From Paraspadella gotoi (lineage: Eukaryota; Chaetognatha), in assembly GCA_051294375.1 (NCBI GenBank), contig CM119263.1, forward strand, positions 18,252,628-18,316,627: DNA of 64,000 nt. The letters run 5' to 3'. Positions within the stretch are counted from its first letter, which is position 1, and every line of letters begins with the position of its first letter. The position numbers and the translations under genes are program-made. Below, in pieces: positions 27,309 to 39,730 of this stretch. The notes under the pieces are model-generated. The model had not been told where the DNA came from. It ran no database searches and saw only the letters and a list, made by a program, of their open reading frames with translations.

Positions 27309-27691
27309 AGCGCCATTCCAAGGCGTATCTCGATTTCTCTACGAGGATGATCTCATTTTTGATCGATGACCCGTGAGAGATTGAACGAGTGGGGGGGAGG
27401 AGGCGGTGACAAAACGAGACGTGACTTTATCCCAGGATGATGGGGAGAAAGAGAATTCTTTGTGCGTGATAAAGTGTGGTTGAAAGGGTGGTGAATAGGG
27501 TTGTGGAAAAAGCAGATTAATTCAAGAATCGTGACAAAAGCTGCAGAAAAGCCGACTTGATAATGGCATTGAAAAGAAAATACCTACAATATAGTGTAAT
27601 TTACTTTAGGCTAAACTACTTTAATGTTCTATTCTCTAAAATATATAAACTTTAATTTATTCAAAAAATAAATTGGAAGATATTAAGTATA

Positions 27692-27697
27692 TTTATT
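27692..27697 (-). terminator. Candidate polyadenylation signal of the SLC22-type gene
   Basis: AATAAA on the minus strand about 185 bp beyond the transporter stop codon. Other A-rich hexamers lie nearby, so the choice is tentative. Confidence 0.3.
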
Positions 27698-27880
27698 AAT
27701 TAAAAACAAAAAAATATTACATCCATCAAAACGATGTCAACATGTATAAATTACGGAATTATAAAAAAAAATATTCAGCCAGAATACTTAATGACATGCT
27801 ACAATATTTTTAAAATATTTTACATTTCATAAATTTTTATGAACAATTAAAAAAAATTACACGATTAAATTTGATAACCT

Positions 27881-30174
27881 TTAGGTTTTCAACTTCAGGA
27901 ATTGAAGGGGGTTTCGAGAATCCTTCTTTGCGCTCTTCGTTGCCTCCAACTCTTCCACTGTCTGCTGCATCTTCTCTCCCAAGGTTTCATCAGTTAACCA
28001 GGCCACGCCTACGCCGACGACGTTGGCCACGCCTAACGGGTGTCATATGTCAAACAGCCTTCAAAACACAAAACTACTAACGACTTTGTGATAGAGTTCC
28101 GATAANNNNNNNNNNCGCTCACCTACGGCGGCCGGAAACGCCCCCGGGACGGCGCGAACGAGCAGGGAACTGAAGGGCGCGATCGCCTGCGCCAATCGCC
28201 CCGCAACGATGCAGAGACCGTAGCAACGAGAACGACACGTCGTCGGAAAAAACGCCACGCCCATCAAGTCGACGACGATCATGGCGCCGCCGGCAAAGAA
28301 TCGGCCTGTCAATAGTGAGATTATATTTTGAGTCTGGAACTCGTTTCTTCTCGCACTCGTTAGAAAAAACCGAATTATGATGAGGTGTTAAAAAAATTCG
28401 TGCAACTTACCCACAACTGTCAGAGAAAATATGGCGTCGTCCTCTTTGGTCCAACCGCGAAACTGCATCGCGAAACTGATGAGGAAACAAGCGGCGCTTC
28501 CGCTGCAGAACATCATCAGCGTTCGACGATGGGAAAGGAATTTGTGGGAGACGGCGACGAGGACGAGCGAAGGGATGTGCATCAAACCCAAAACGCAAAA
28601 ATTAAGGAATCTGTTTCCTGAAATAAGAGAGTGAGATGTTCATATTTTAGAACGTATATTGTATATTGAAGATGAGAAGTGTCGTAAAAAAAAAAAATAA
28701 TTCCAAAAAAGAGCAGAGTTCCGATTTCTCTATCGAAAATAAAATTATGGTTTCTTCACCCGGCAGTAAATCCGCCGAGGCGAAGTTGATGGCCCAGAAG
28801 GTGGCGTCCCCAAGAAAGACAAGATAGCATCCGATGAAGATCCTCTTCCAAATCTCCGAACTTCGCCAAGGGCTTTTGGGTTTGTGCGGCGAGAACGCGG
28901 AGGCAATGGCTTTGTTTTCGTTGTCAGCAGCAATGACAGATTCATCTGTATTGTCTGTCGAATTGTGAGACGGATTTTTCCTATTTGATAAAAGTGGAAA
29001 GATTTAATGAGTGATTATGATAACGATAAATTCCCATCCACGGCACCTCGCTAATTCTATCGGGGCGATACGGAATTCCTCCAAAGTTTTGACCTTCAAT
29101 GCTTTCGTCATCATGTCTTCTAAGAGCCTCTGGCAATTGACGTTTTCTTGCGCCGATAACCAACGCGGCGACTCCGGCACGAAAAACCCCAGAGTCAGCA
29201 TCGCCAACGACACCGCCGACACGAGCAGATGCAGTTCGCGCCAGCCTTGAATCACGTAGGCGCCGAAAGAAAGAAGAGCGAAGGCAAGAGGAACTCGGAA
29301 CTGCATCAGGGAAAACATGTAGACGCGACAGGTGCCGCTGAAGCATTCGTTGAGGATGATGATGGAGAGGACCGAGGTCGCCATCTGGAAAGAAAGTGTA
29401 AAAGGGTAAAACTAATTCGACGCTCATATTTTGTTGTTTTTAGTCTGATAATGCAATATTTACATGAATACATAACTCTCGTTGCTTTTTACTCACGTAA
29501 AATACTCCGCAAAAAACTCTAAACGCCAGGTACACAATTGCGTTTTGAATGAAGTAGGCCAAGGCGTAAAAAACGACGACTAGCCCCATGCCGATGTAAA
29601 GGATGGGCTTGCGCCCAAATCTGTCCGCCAAAACCATGACGAAAAAGGAGCTGAAGGCTCCGACGTAGAACAGTGAGGTGGCAAGATTGGAAACCACTGG
29701 TTGAGTGCAGATGAGGTTGAAATCCAGCATCAAAGATGTGAAGGGTGGGTATTTGGATTGAATCTCCGTCATGTTAAGAGCTGGAAAGGAACAAATTCTA
29801 TTCTTTATGACATTACGATTAAAAGAGAGAGAGCTCGCTGAAAAGAACATATTGATTAACTCGAGGGCTTATGTACTGATTATCTTTGACAGCGTCACAC
29901 TCTCAATAACCAAAACCAAGGATTTACTTTGATTATTTCCTTTGCAAACGTCATCTTCGTGATCCGGCGGGACGTAGACGCTGAAGACCGTGACGGTGGC
30001 GTTGACGATGGCGACCGCGTAGTTGAAAGTGAAGATGGCCGCAGGGACGACGTTGAATCTTGAGTAACCCAGGCGATGGATCATAGCGTCCACGTCGTAG
30101 CGATTCGCTAGAGACGCCGTCGACTTCATCAGCGCTGTCGGTGGGCGTGGCGAAGTTGAATCGTGATTTTTCAT
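27881..30174 (-). CDS. SLC22-family organic ion transporter
   Basis: Major facilitator superfamily transporter of 543 residues, the usual SLC22 size, expected at the plasma membrane moving organic cations, anions or zwitterions. Minus-strand coding exons in order are 29928-30174, 29497-29780, 29047-29384, 28760-28980, 28411-28617, 28123-28305 and 27881-28032; every junction is GT-AG and in phase. Family marks: DFNLICTQPVVSN before helix 2, DRFGRKP after it, VPESPRWL before the central loop, GRFFAGGAM in helix 10, and a closing DETLGEKM. Oddities: the extracellular loop between helices 1 and 2 is short (about 40 residues, two Cys, sites NQT and NMT) where SLC22 proteins usually have about 100. 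The second-half RR motif is SHRRTLM. The usual acidic (E)LxPT motif reads AFFPTTCR. The substrate cannot be predicted. Confidence 0.92.
28106..28115. other. Assembly gap (10 N) in transporter intron
   Basis: Ten Ns within the last intron (28033-28122) of the SLC22-type gene. The coding exons on both sides are intact. Confidence 0.95.
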
Positions 30175-31177
30175 GGCGCGAGATTTCGATACAATTCTGT
30201 GTTAGAAGTGAGAAAAATGTCATATTACGCGCTACTGGTACAATTTTGCAAAAAATATTTTTTGGGTTTAACTGACTTTTTTTAAAATTTTAAAGCAGGA
30301 GTAGTTATTAAGTCGTCAAACCAGTTCGGGTTGGGTTGAAACTGAATATACCATTCATAAGCTGTCAGTGTCACAAAACTATTTATAATATTTTTGTAAT
30401 CACTCGAGTCAATGCTCTAAAATATTTTGCACCAAAATTTTACTTAGTCGTTAGAAGAAGATATTTAGACAAATTTAAAAAAAAATGATTTCATCATTCG
30501 ACCTTTTTCGTGACGCGTCCTTCGAAATAGGACTAATTTATGATTTGAAGTTTAATAAAGTCCACAAAATTGAAGGAAAAAATCTACAAAATTTATAACG
30601 CGATATAGTTATTATGGAATGGCGTTAGTTGATTAAAATATTAAAATCACTAAAACGCTTTTAGTAGTTCGTATGTTTCAGTCTTCGCAAAATGTTTTTT
30701 TTCCGAGGGAAAACTTTTTTTTACCCGAACTAGGTAAAGACGCGCTAATTAAATTTTATTGTTGTCCGTAAAATTTTGACCTATCTTTAGGCGTAATGGT
30801 TAAGAAAACAGTTAAGAGAGAGAGAGAGAGAGAGAGAGAGTAATAAATGAAGAATAATAATAAGAATAATATTTCTTGTACTAGTGGTGTATCGTATATC
30901 CGTTAACTCATAAATAAATCGTGACATATCTCTTTGGAATAGTCTTTTTGAATAGTCTTAATTTTTTTGACTTTTAAAATGAAAACCGAGAGGAATACAT
31001 ATTTTCATTAGAGCGACCCCCTCCGGCTGTCGATAGAAAAAAAAATATAGTAACAAATATTTTAATAATCGGGCTGGCATCGAGAGCATCAAGATAGTTA
31101 AATTAAGAAACTCATGAAGTGATATAAATTTTTAAAAAGAAACATAAAATATTGTCTATAAACTAGAAATAGTTTTA

Positions 31178-31560
31178 TTATGAGATTCCTCTGCGTAATC
31201 AAATTATACATTCGCAAAATATTTTGAACTATTGCAAGAGTGGCATTCAAAAATATATGATTAGATACAGAGAAATAAAATTTGAGAGATAAAGCGAAAT
31301 GAGAGGAAAAAACAAAGTGGTCAAAAATTGACCAGAGAAACCCAGGAAGGGTTGCACCCCAGTCCCATTGGGTCAACTTTTTGGACCACTTTTTGACGTC
31401 TTTTCCTTTTCACTCTCCTCTCATTTTCTCTTTCAAATTTTCTTTCTTTGTATCAAATCATTTTTTTGCTGCCGCTTATGATACTGATAAGCTTAAAAAC
31501 AATTTGAAATATTTGTCAAATAAAGAATTTGATTTTAGCTTTTGCGCAGAAATCTCATAA
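31178..31560. mobile_element. Long fold-back (MITE-like) element
   Basis: The two halves of this 383-bp stretch are degenerate inverted repeats of about 180 bp each. The left end begins TTATGAGATTCCTCTGCG and the right end finishes with CGCAGAAATCTCATAA. Inner matching blocks include AAATTTGAGAG with its complement and ATGAGAGGA with TCCTCTCAT. It has no coding capacity, so it is probably a non-autonomous DNA transposon. The superfamily is unknown; the flanks are T/A-rich and a target duplication is not clear. Confidence 0.65.
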
Positions 31561-32733
31561 TTAAACCAAGTATAATATGAATTCTACTCCCTGACGTTGA
31601 AGGATCTAAAAATGCTGTCTGTTATCCAGCGCGTGTTATCGTCATTCATCACGGCGGCGGATGACGATGAAGTCACAACCAAACTAAAGAGGAGATAAAG
31701 GTAGACACGGTATTTCTTAAATTTACTTTCTTTTTTTGTCTTTTTTTTTTGCCTTTTTCTAAATTCAATTTCAAAGTATAAAATTTAACCAATTAAAGGC
31801 TTTAATCGGAATTATTGGAGTCATTCAATTAAACTTCATATGCAGATATTTGAGCCATCAAAAAATAAAAGGTCGTGGCTCAATTAAGATAAAAATCATT
31901 TCATATTCTTTAACAGATGACGACGACGACGATTAACTTGTGAAGTCGATTAACAAATGATCGCGAAGGATGAGGCGATGGCGAAATCGATGGTGAAGGA
32001 AGACGGAGAGGCCGAAGAAGCGAACCTAATTTGCATATCTAGAGGCTTTTCGCGACTTTCGGAGAAGTGGACGAAAAAGTTGGGAGTTAAAAGCGAAAGT
32101 TGAGCGGGAAAACCTAACGATATAATTCAAAACGATTTTCCATTGTTCATAGTAAATGAATGCGTTAAGAATTAATGGCGAATTTAAAAATAGTCGCGAA
32201 ACGTTTGTCATTCTCCCTTTACTTGTTATTTCTCCTGCGCACAATATTTGCAACTATTGGAAGAGACAGAAAAATTTAAGTCAGGGTCGAAAGGATCGAA
32301 AAAGCAGACAGTCAATTCAATAAATTAAAGTCCAATGGAAGCGATGTTAAAGTTTTATCCTGTGGTTTAATGTAGAAATAAGTAAGAACAAGAAAGTTTA
32401 AATTCGCTATTGGTTCTGCGAAATATCTTTTCACGTATCGTAAAAATAAATTAAACAGACTTGAAACAAGACAACCTTTTTCTCAGGTTTATTCATTTTC
32501 TCTTTAACTGAAAACGGAACCTTTCTTGAACGTTAAAATCTACTAAATTAGGGCTACGCTTAAGGAAAAGCGGCTTCCCCGGTCAGCTTGTAATATCTTC
32601 TCTTTCCTTATTTCCTCGCTTCCTTCCTCCGTTCCTCTCTTCCTCCCTATATTCTCCTCGCTCCTTCAACGTTTTCGCCGCGGGCAGGAAAAGATGGTCG
32701 ATCTCATCATCATTTACGCTTCGCCTGCCTTTC

Positions 32734-32941
32734 GGAAGAAAAGGGAGGAAAGGGGAAAACTGGAGGGGAGGAACGGGAGGGGGAGTAAAGAGAGGGGAGG
32801 GAGGAAGAAAAGGGAGGAAAGGGGAAAACTGGAGGGGAGGAACGGGAAGAGGGAGTAAAGAGAGGGGATGGAGGAAGAAAAGGGAGGAAAGGGGAAACTG
32901 GAGGGGAGGAACGGGAAGGGGGAGTAAAGAGAGGGGCGGGA
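32734..32941 (+). repeat. Minisatellite, three units of 69-70 bp
   Basis: Three consecutive near-identical purine-rich units start at 32734, 32803 and 32873, each beginning GGAAGAAAAGGGAGGAAAGG and containing AACGGGA. They form the start of a longer polypurine tract. Confidence 0.9.
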
Positions 32942-33550
32942 GGAAGAAAACTGAGATGATGACTGTAGAGAGGAAAAGAAATAACGGTGGAAAATAGTGG
33001 AGGAAGAAAAAGAGAAAGAGCCAGCAAAAAAAAGAGCGCGACTGAAGGGGAGGAAAGGAAAAGATGAAGAAATGAAAAAAAGAAAAGGAGAATGGGGGAT
33101 AGGAAAGGAGAAAGAACTGGAAAAAGAAATGAGGAAGGAAAGAGAAACAAGGAGCAATGGAGGAAAAGGGGGAAGGAAATAAAAGGAGCCAGAAAGAAAA
33201 ATAGAAAAGAAAGAGGAAGGAGAGTTAAGTTTAGGATGAAGAAAGGGGAAAAGAAAAAAGGGAGGAAGAAGGGGAGCAAAGAGAAGATGGAAAAAAAGTC
33301 GAAAAAATGGAAGGAAGGAGGGAGGAAAGGAAATGAGAGAGGATGAAGGGCAGGAAAGGGAAGGGGGAAGAAATGAAAAAAGAAAAAAGGGAAAAAGGGG
33401 AGGAAAGAAAAAAAAAAGAAAAGAGAAAGGAGGAAAGAAAAGGGAAGTTTGAAGAAAGAGAAAAAGAAAAGAGGGAGGAATAAGAATAGGAAAGGAAAGA
33501 ATAAATGAAAAAAGAAAAAAGAGGGAGGAAGGAGGGAAGGAAAGAATGAT
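32734..33550 (+). repeat. 0.8-kb polypurine tract
   Basis: Nearly all bases on this strand are A or G for about 800 bases, in non-periodic GGAA, GAAA and GGGG mixtures. The long frames on either strand are translations of this skewed composition. Such tracts can form triplex DNA, which is general knowledge and not shown here. Confidence 0.9.
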
Positions 33551-34356
33551 CGCTCCCGCTCGAAGAGGTCGAGCCCGCGGGGTCTCGCATTTCGGGCTCA
33601 TTTCGTCAAAAATGTATGAAAGGTCGAAGCGGAGTTTTCGCTGCGTCGGCAGAGGATAACCGCCCATCTCATTATCACGTGATCGCCGAGAAACAAATTC
33701 CCCTTCATCGGTGCACAACGAATGAAGGATCTTCGTAAAGTCGTTTTCTTTTTAAAGAAAGTGTTGGCGTGGGAATCAGAGGTAAAAGCCCCTAATAGAT
33801 TATAAATAGATAAACTCTCGTTGTTATAATTCTAACGAGATCTGTCTACTTTTTTCGTAGTTTTATTTCATTATTATTGATAATCATAAAGTTGATCAGC
33901 TCTTTACGCGTAAAACCACAACATCCCCGTCTCTCGAATGACGATAATGAGGCCGTCAGTCAAGGATGACGCCTGGGGCCATTTCCTTCGGGCGCGAAGG
34001 ATGGTTATGGATATCAACGGGTTTGAGACTCGTTTCTGGCGGAATCCTTGATGCGGCAAGACTTTGTTGCTCAAACATAACCCTACTCCTTCTTTAGTAT
34101 TTAACCTTCATTTCGTCGATCTCATTCGATATTGTATACAAGATGAGGAGCGCATTTATATTCCGGGAAAATTCTATAAGACCGAAAATTGCGAATCGCG
34201 CGGGAAAATTTGTGGACCGTGAGATCATGATTCTGGGTCCAAATGGGGTTTTTACAATGCGCATAATGACGAAGGGATGGGGAGGAGATGGGCGGTGGAG
34301 CTGGAGAGAGACAATGGAACTTGGAATTTGAGGAGCCTCGGAGTCTGTAGCGTGTG

Positions 34357-34454
<98 letters not shown>

Positions 34455-34460
34455 AGAGAA
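34357..34460 (+). repeat. (GA)n microsatellite
   Basis: About 100 bases of interrupted GA in intergenic DNA. Confidence 0.95.
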
Positions 34461-36262
34461 AGGGGAGAGTCCGCGGTCCGCTTCTGGCTTTTCCGCCCTG
34501 GGTGATTTTTTGATGATTCCTTCGCCGAAGGAGAAAAATGATTAGAAGTGTGCGCGAAGAATAAGGATGAAGAAGCGAGAAGGAGAAGCGGGAAGGAGAG
34601 GAAGAAAGAGAACAAGAAGAAAAAGTTGTAAGAAGAATAAAATAAAAAAGAAACAGAAAAAAGAAAGAAATTAAAGACTTGGCCAAAGGTAGAAAAAGGA
34701 GAAAAAGATTGGAAAATGAGCCGGAAAAATATTGAGGAATGAATAAAGGAAAAAAGAAAGGGGGGGGGGAACGACGCAAAGAGCAAAGAATGATCAATTA
34801 AAAATGAAACCTGAAACTAAAACTCATTACTATCGACTAAACGGATTTATTCCACAAATCCGCCGTCATCCTTCATTATTCCCATCGATATCGACCTCAC
34901 CCGTTCTTTCTTTGTTTCAGTTTGTTCTCCTTTTTTCCCCCCTCATGTATCCCACTGGCTTCGTCTCTTTCACACTTACCCCGACTCTCTCCATCTCTTT
35001 CCCTTATCTCACGATCTTTCTCATCTTTCTCATCCGCTCCCCTATCTCTCTTTTTCTTCCATTTCCACTCGGAAGGTCGCGTTTTTATGTCTTTCTCAAG
35101 ACGCTCGCCCACGGCGCCACATTACGCCTCATTAATCAATCTTTTCACCTCCTTAAATAAATAGAAAAGTCCGAGTCTGGTGAAGCGAGTCGGGTCCGAC
35201 GTAGACTTACCCTCTTCTGACTATCCGGGTCCTTTTCCGGAGATTTGCCAACGGACACGGTGTCTGGAGTGGAGGCAGCAAGTAAATAAATAAATAAATA
35301 AATAAGAAAATATAATGTGAATTGATAAATAGAAAATTGTCGAACTTCGGAAAAACGGTGGGTCTTTTACGTGTACAAAAAGAGAAAGAGAACAAGAAAG
35401 AATTAGGGAAAGAAATCGAATTAGGTCAAACTAAATGAATGGGAATTCTGTAATAAAATTCCTGCAAGTAAGAGGCATGATGGAATATATTGAGGAGTAA
35501 AGAATAAAAAATAACGATATGAATAAAAAAAAAGAGCATCTTCCAAAACACACTCCACAGTTTAATTCTATAGTAAAGAGTCAAGTTTCAAAACTATGTT
35601 TCGGTTATGAATTTTCTGAATGATGGGCGCCAATTGTGTTTTGCCGAGTTTCCGCAATACGACAGCGGGAGGCAATGGAATGCATTTTCAAAAAAAGGTG
35701 TGCATCGCGCGACTTTGCATTAGCGAACGTGCGAGCCCGATAATTAAGTTAGGGCGGAAACACCTCAACTAATTCGATTCAAGGGGATTTTTTTTTACGG
35801 GGAGAAGGAGAGAGAACACGCAATTGGAAGTGGGCAAATTACGGATTGCTCTTTTTTTTGTTGTCGAAATCGCATCCCCGCGGGATTAACTACTAATTTT
35901 TTAATAAAAAGCGCAAAGAGAAATCTAAAATTGAATTATTGTATTTTTATTTTTCGTTGAACATCGAAACGGAGCCATTTGATACAATCTGAATAAAAAA
36001 ATAGATAAAAACGAGAAATTTGAATTTCACGGAGTAAAAAAGCGACGGAGATCAAATAAAAAAATTAAAAGCGCGAAAAGTCTCTTACTCGATCGTTGAT
36101 GTCTCAAGAACCAGATTTTTTTTTCACCATTTCGAGTTCACCAAAACGAAATTGACCGAGGATCCACTATTGTTCGGTTTTTTTCTTCGCGACTTCCTTT
36201 TTTGTATCCTCTTGCCTCCATTTCAACCCTCTTGCCCTCTTTCTGCCCTCTTGCCCGCCTCT

Positions 36263-37220
36263 TCACTGATTGCCCGCCTGCTCGTCCTTCCGACGCGCGA
36301 CGACGTATTCCAAATAATTCAAATAACCGTCGTTGTCTTTGTCGTCGTCCTCCAAGACTCGATCGATGATGGCTGGAAATGTGAAAATTTGATGGGACGA
36401 TTGATTGTCTCTCTATCTCGTCAAGAATTTAAATACTTTTCCAATCATCATTAATATCATCCTAATCATAATCATTATAATTGTCGTCGTCAATATCATT
36501 ATCATTAACATCATCATTATCATCATCTTAATATTCGTAATCATCGTCATTATTATCATTTTCATCGAACTTTTCGTAAATACCAATATGAAAACTACAT
36601 AGCGATTATATTTCATTGTACTTAGAGATAATACATCCATTACTTACAAGTATAATACTTCATCGCCTCTTCCCTCTTTCTATCCATGGCCTTCTTCAAC
36701 TCTTCCGCCGAGGCGTGCTGCGGTCCGCCGCCTCCTGCTTCGTCGGCGTTCGCGGCGTACAGCTCCTCTTGCGGCAGCATGTGGGTGAGAGCGGCGAGGA
36801 TCTCGAGGCCGTCAAGTCGGGTGTCGTTGTTGAGGTCATGCATCTTGAAGTAGTAGAACTCTGAGAAAGATTTATTTATTGATTGATTGATTTGATTTGA
36901 TCGATCGATTAAAATCCAAATTGACTCACCGGCTTCCGCGTCTGACAAACCCTCTGTGCTGTTGTATCCGATCTCTTCCCTCAAATGCTCCTCTATGTGC
37001 TCCTTATCGTGAACGACTCTGCCGTCGCGAAATTTATTGTCCGGGCCTGAGCAGGTATTCCACAATTTTTAAGATGTATTTAATTCTTGAATTTTAAATT
37101 ATTTTAATCTATATCCAAACCGTCTCTCGGTATGTGGGCGTGTCTCGAATGGTCTCCGTGTTGCTCCGTCTTTGCGATCAACGTCAAAATCAGAATCGAA
37201 AGGATTGAGAGATATTCCAT
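36263..37220 (-). CDS. MCFD2: MCFD2-like secreted EF-hand protein
   Basis: In vertebrates MCFD2 is a luminal partner of the cargo receptor LMAN1/ERGIC-53 and helps export coagulation factors from the ER; invertebrate homologues are thought to serve ER-Golgi cargo sorting. Minus-strand exons are 37121-37220, 36930-37046, 36648-36860 and 36263-36372, all in phase, giving 179 residues. Residues 1 to about 18 are a signal peptide (MEYLSILSILILTLIA). HDKEHIEEHL and YYFKMHDLNND match the MCFD2 pattern before the first EF-hand, and the second EF-hand is DDDKDNDGYLNYLEY with all calcium ligands. A Gly/Ala-rich insert (about residues 107-118) separates the two hands. CGREF1 is a related alternative, but length and the HDxEHI motif favour MCFD2. 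Confidence 0.9.
36437..36573 (+). repeat. ATC/ATT-rich simple repeat in MCFD2-like intron
   Basis: Imperfect trinucleotide repeat of ATC, ATT and GTC in the last intron (36373-36647) of the MCFD2-like gene. The poly-Ile and poly-Met frames are artefacts. Confidence 0.85.
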
Positions 37221-38692
37221 CGCCAAACGGAGTTTGTTTTTTTTTGTTTTTTTTTTCTTTCTCTGTTTCGTCTTTTGTTTTAGTTTTGAATGAGCGCGAA
37301 ATTTGCCCGTCTAACGTCTGAAGCGCAGTTCGTTACAAATTTATTCTATTTTAGACTTTAATTCTTTTTATTTCGAGCACTGGCACGTTGGCTTCTTTTC
37401 GCTTCTGTGCAATGTTTTTTTGGTCTTCTCTTCCAAAGGAAGCGGCGCCGAGCGGATTCCGTATGCTATCGACTTTTTTTTGCCGTCACCATATGGCAAA
37501 AGCGAAAAGGTTTCGGGCGACGGAAGGCAAAGTCGTCAACCTTTTATCTTTTTTTTTCTATTTGACTCTTTTATCCTCTTTCATAAACGGGTAGAGTAAA
37601 CTGGATTAACGTGAGAAGGAAGCGCTTTTTCCCCAGTTTATATTTCAAACCTCTTTGCGGTCGAATCGACCGACTTTAATTTTTTGCCCTTTATTTGGTA
37701 ACAAGTTTGCCTCGAACAATTCGTTGTTTGTCTCCTAATCTTAACGAATGACACTTTTGTTTGGTTGACGTGAGAAAGGTGCATCTGGCAAAGGGAAGAG
37801 AGAGAGAGGACTTCTGGAGGCATTTTTTTTATAATCCCGGGTAGCAGCTTTTTACAGGATTTCTTTTATACTCTGCAATAAAAGATGAGATTAAATATTT
37901 TTTCTTGTTCCTTCACTATTCATTATTCATTTAATTTTCGTAACGAGACGATAACGAAACACGAGTGACAATTTATTAACGAATATTGTCTGTTTAACGC
38001 TTCCTTATTCGTGAATTATGTTAAATAGTCGTCGTCTCTTTCATAAACAACTAACAATTAGTTACAATAATATCAGAGTTAATCTCTCTCTCTCTTTGGG
38101 GAAAAAAAGGTAACAGAAACCTCTACAAAACTTAAGAGCGATTTGGCCGGTAAACTTTGGCACTCCTAATAACGATAAACTTTTGATACGAGACGAATGA
38201 CGCCTCCAATTCTATCAGACCTCCGTCCCAGTTGACCCGTCACAAAGAAACGCGCGACGTCGGAAAACCCGAAATCCGGCGACGGAACGCGCCCGTCAAA
38301 TGAGTCTTCAACGGTCGAGTTCCAATCGAAAAAAAAGAAAAAAAAATTGAATGAATCACGAGGAAAAACCTCGGTGAGACTCGAGACAAAGAATTATCAT
38401 CGCTCGCCGAATTCGCGCTAATCGAGTTTTAATGAAGAGGGAGTTTTTCAATAGACGAAGACGACGACGACGACGATGGCAACGACGACGACGACGATCC
38501 TGACGTCACGACAAGACGAAGACCTTGGAACGACTTTAACGTTGACAGCGTATTTTCTTTTCTTTTTTTCTTTTTTTTTTGGAGTGTTGGCTAGAGCTTC
38601 GCGAGTTCGAGGCCGGATCTTGTTTTGAGTTGGGCATTGACACCGGATTTTATGAGGGATGAGATGTTAAGTTCGTTAGGACGAAATTAGGG

Positions 38693-38693
38693 A

Positions 38694-38726
<33 letters not shown>

Positions 38727-38727
38727 T
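38693..38727 (+). repeat. (GAC)n trinucleotide repeat
   Basis: Eleven to twelve uninterrupted GAC units in intergenic DNA; a shorter interrupted array lies at 38459-38500. Confidence 0.95.
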
Positions 38728-39730
38728 CTCGAAATAGAAGAGACAATCGCCCGAACGTCGTTACACCAGATTTCCCAGTCACGGGCTCAAGAGGGAGTAG
38801 GGTGAAGAGGGAAGAGCGCGTGAAGCGGGTCAGGACGAAGAATGAAAGAAAAGATAAGTTGAATTAACGATCTACCAGATGGAAGAGAAATATGGAAGTG
38901 TGCTAATTGGTCGGTAAGAAGAGACGTGATTAAGTACTATTATGAGCGTGGGACGAGCGAGGGCACTGGGTCGACAGAAGGTCGTTCTAAAGCAGCGACG
39001 AGGATGCGAGGACGAGAGAGAGAGAGAGAGAGAGAGTCGCCTCATTCGGTTATGTCGGGTCGACTGGTAACTTATTTTATTTTAACGTTTTTTTTTTTGG
39101 TCATGTCGTTAAACTTTTTTTGAAAAAAAAAAGAAAGAGAACTTATATTTAAACTCGATAATTTTTCTACGACTGAACTAAATGAATCGCATTTAGATTC
39201 AAACGACCGAATAAAGTTTGATAATCGATCCAAGGATTCATGTTTCATCTTGAAAGCTTAATATATCTCGAGGTCATTCGGATAAACTAAAGAGAATATG
39301 AGCGGATACTTTTAATTATGATTCGCGTAAAATTTGGTAGAAAAAAAAGAACTTGAAAAGGCTCAAAATTTTAACTGTCTCGGTTGTGAAAAAAAAAATG
39401 GTTCTTGAAATTAGTTGATGAAAATGTCAGTAATTTTTTCTTAAATAAAATGATAAATTAAAGAATAGATAATTAATTAAAGTATTTCTCAATTTGTCCT
39501 TATAAAATTAGAACTACTGTACACATTACCGCATTACTGACTCATCGATTCTCGGCTACAGCCGAAACGATAAAAAATCGGTTTCAGCAATTAAGCTCGA
39601 TTTAGACGGGATTAAAGCACAAATAAGGATTAAGATAATCGCTTTAAGTTTAACTTTCACACAACTGTCAATTATTAGGATCCTTTATGTTATCCCATTA
39701 ATTTGATTAGGAGCTTGGAAAAGAGAAAGG

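Larger units (their letters stand above)
30175..36262. other. Intergenic DNA between transporter and MCFD2-like gene
   Basis: Six kilobases without a supported gene. Contents: AT-rich DNA and a short (GA)n at 30818-30840, a fold-back element at 31178-31560, a minisatellite and polypurine tract at 32734-33550, a (GA)n at 34357-34460 and (AAAT)n at 35280-35303. Large open frames opposite the polypurine tract (up to 334 codons) are Phe/Pro/Ser/Leu low-complexity translations of it. CTC/TCT-rich DNA at 34860-35060 gives similar artefacts. Confidence 0.6.

Noticed and set aside
32710-33718. Minus-strand frames of 189 and 334 codons rich in Phe, Ser, Leu and Pro
   Set aside because: They mirror the polypurine tract; composition is fully explained by it and overlapping frames are equally open.
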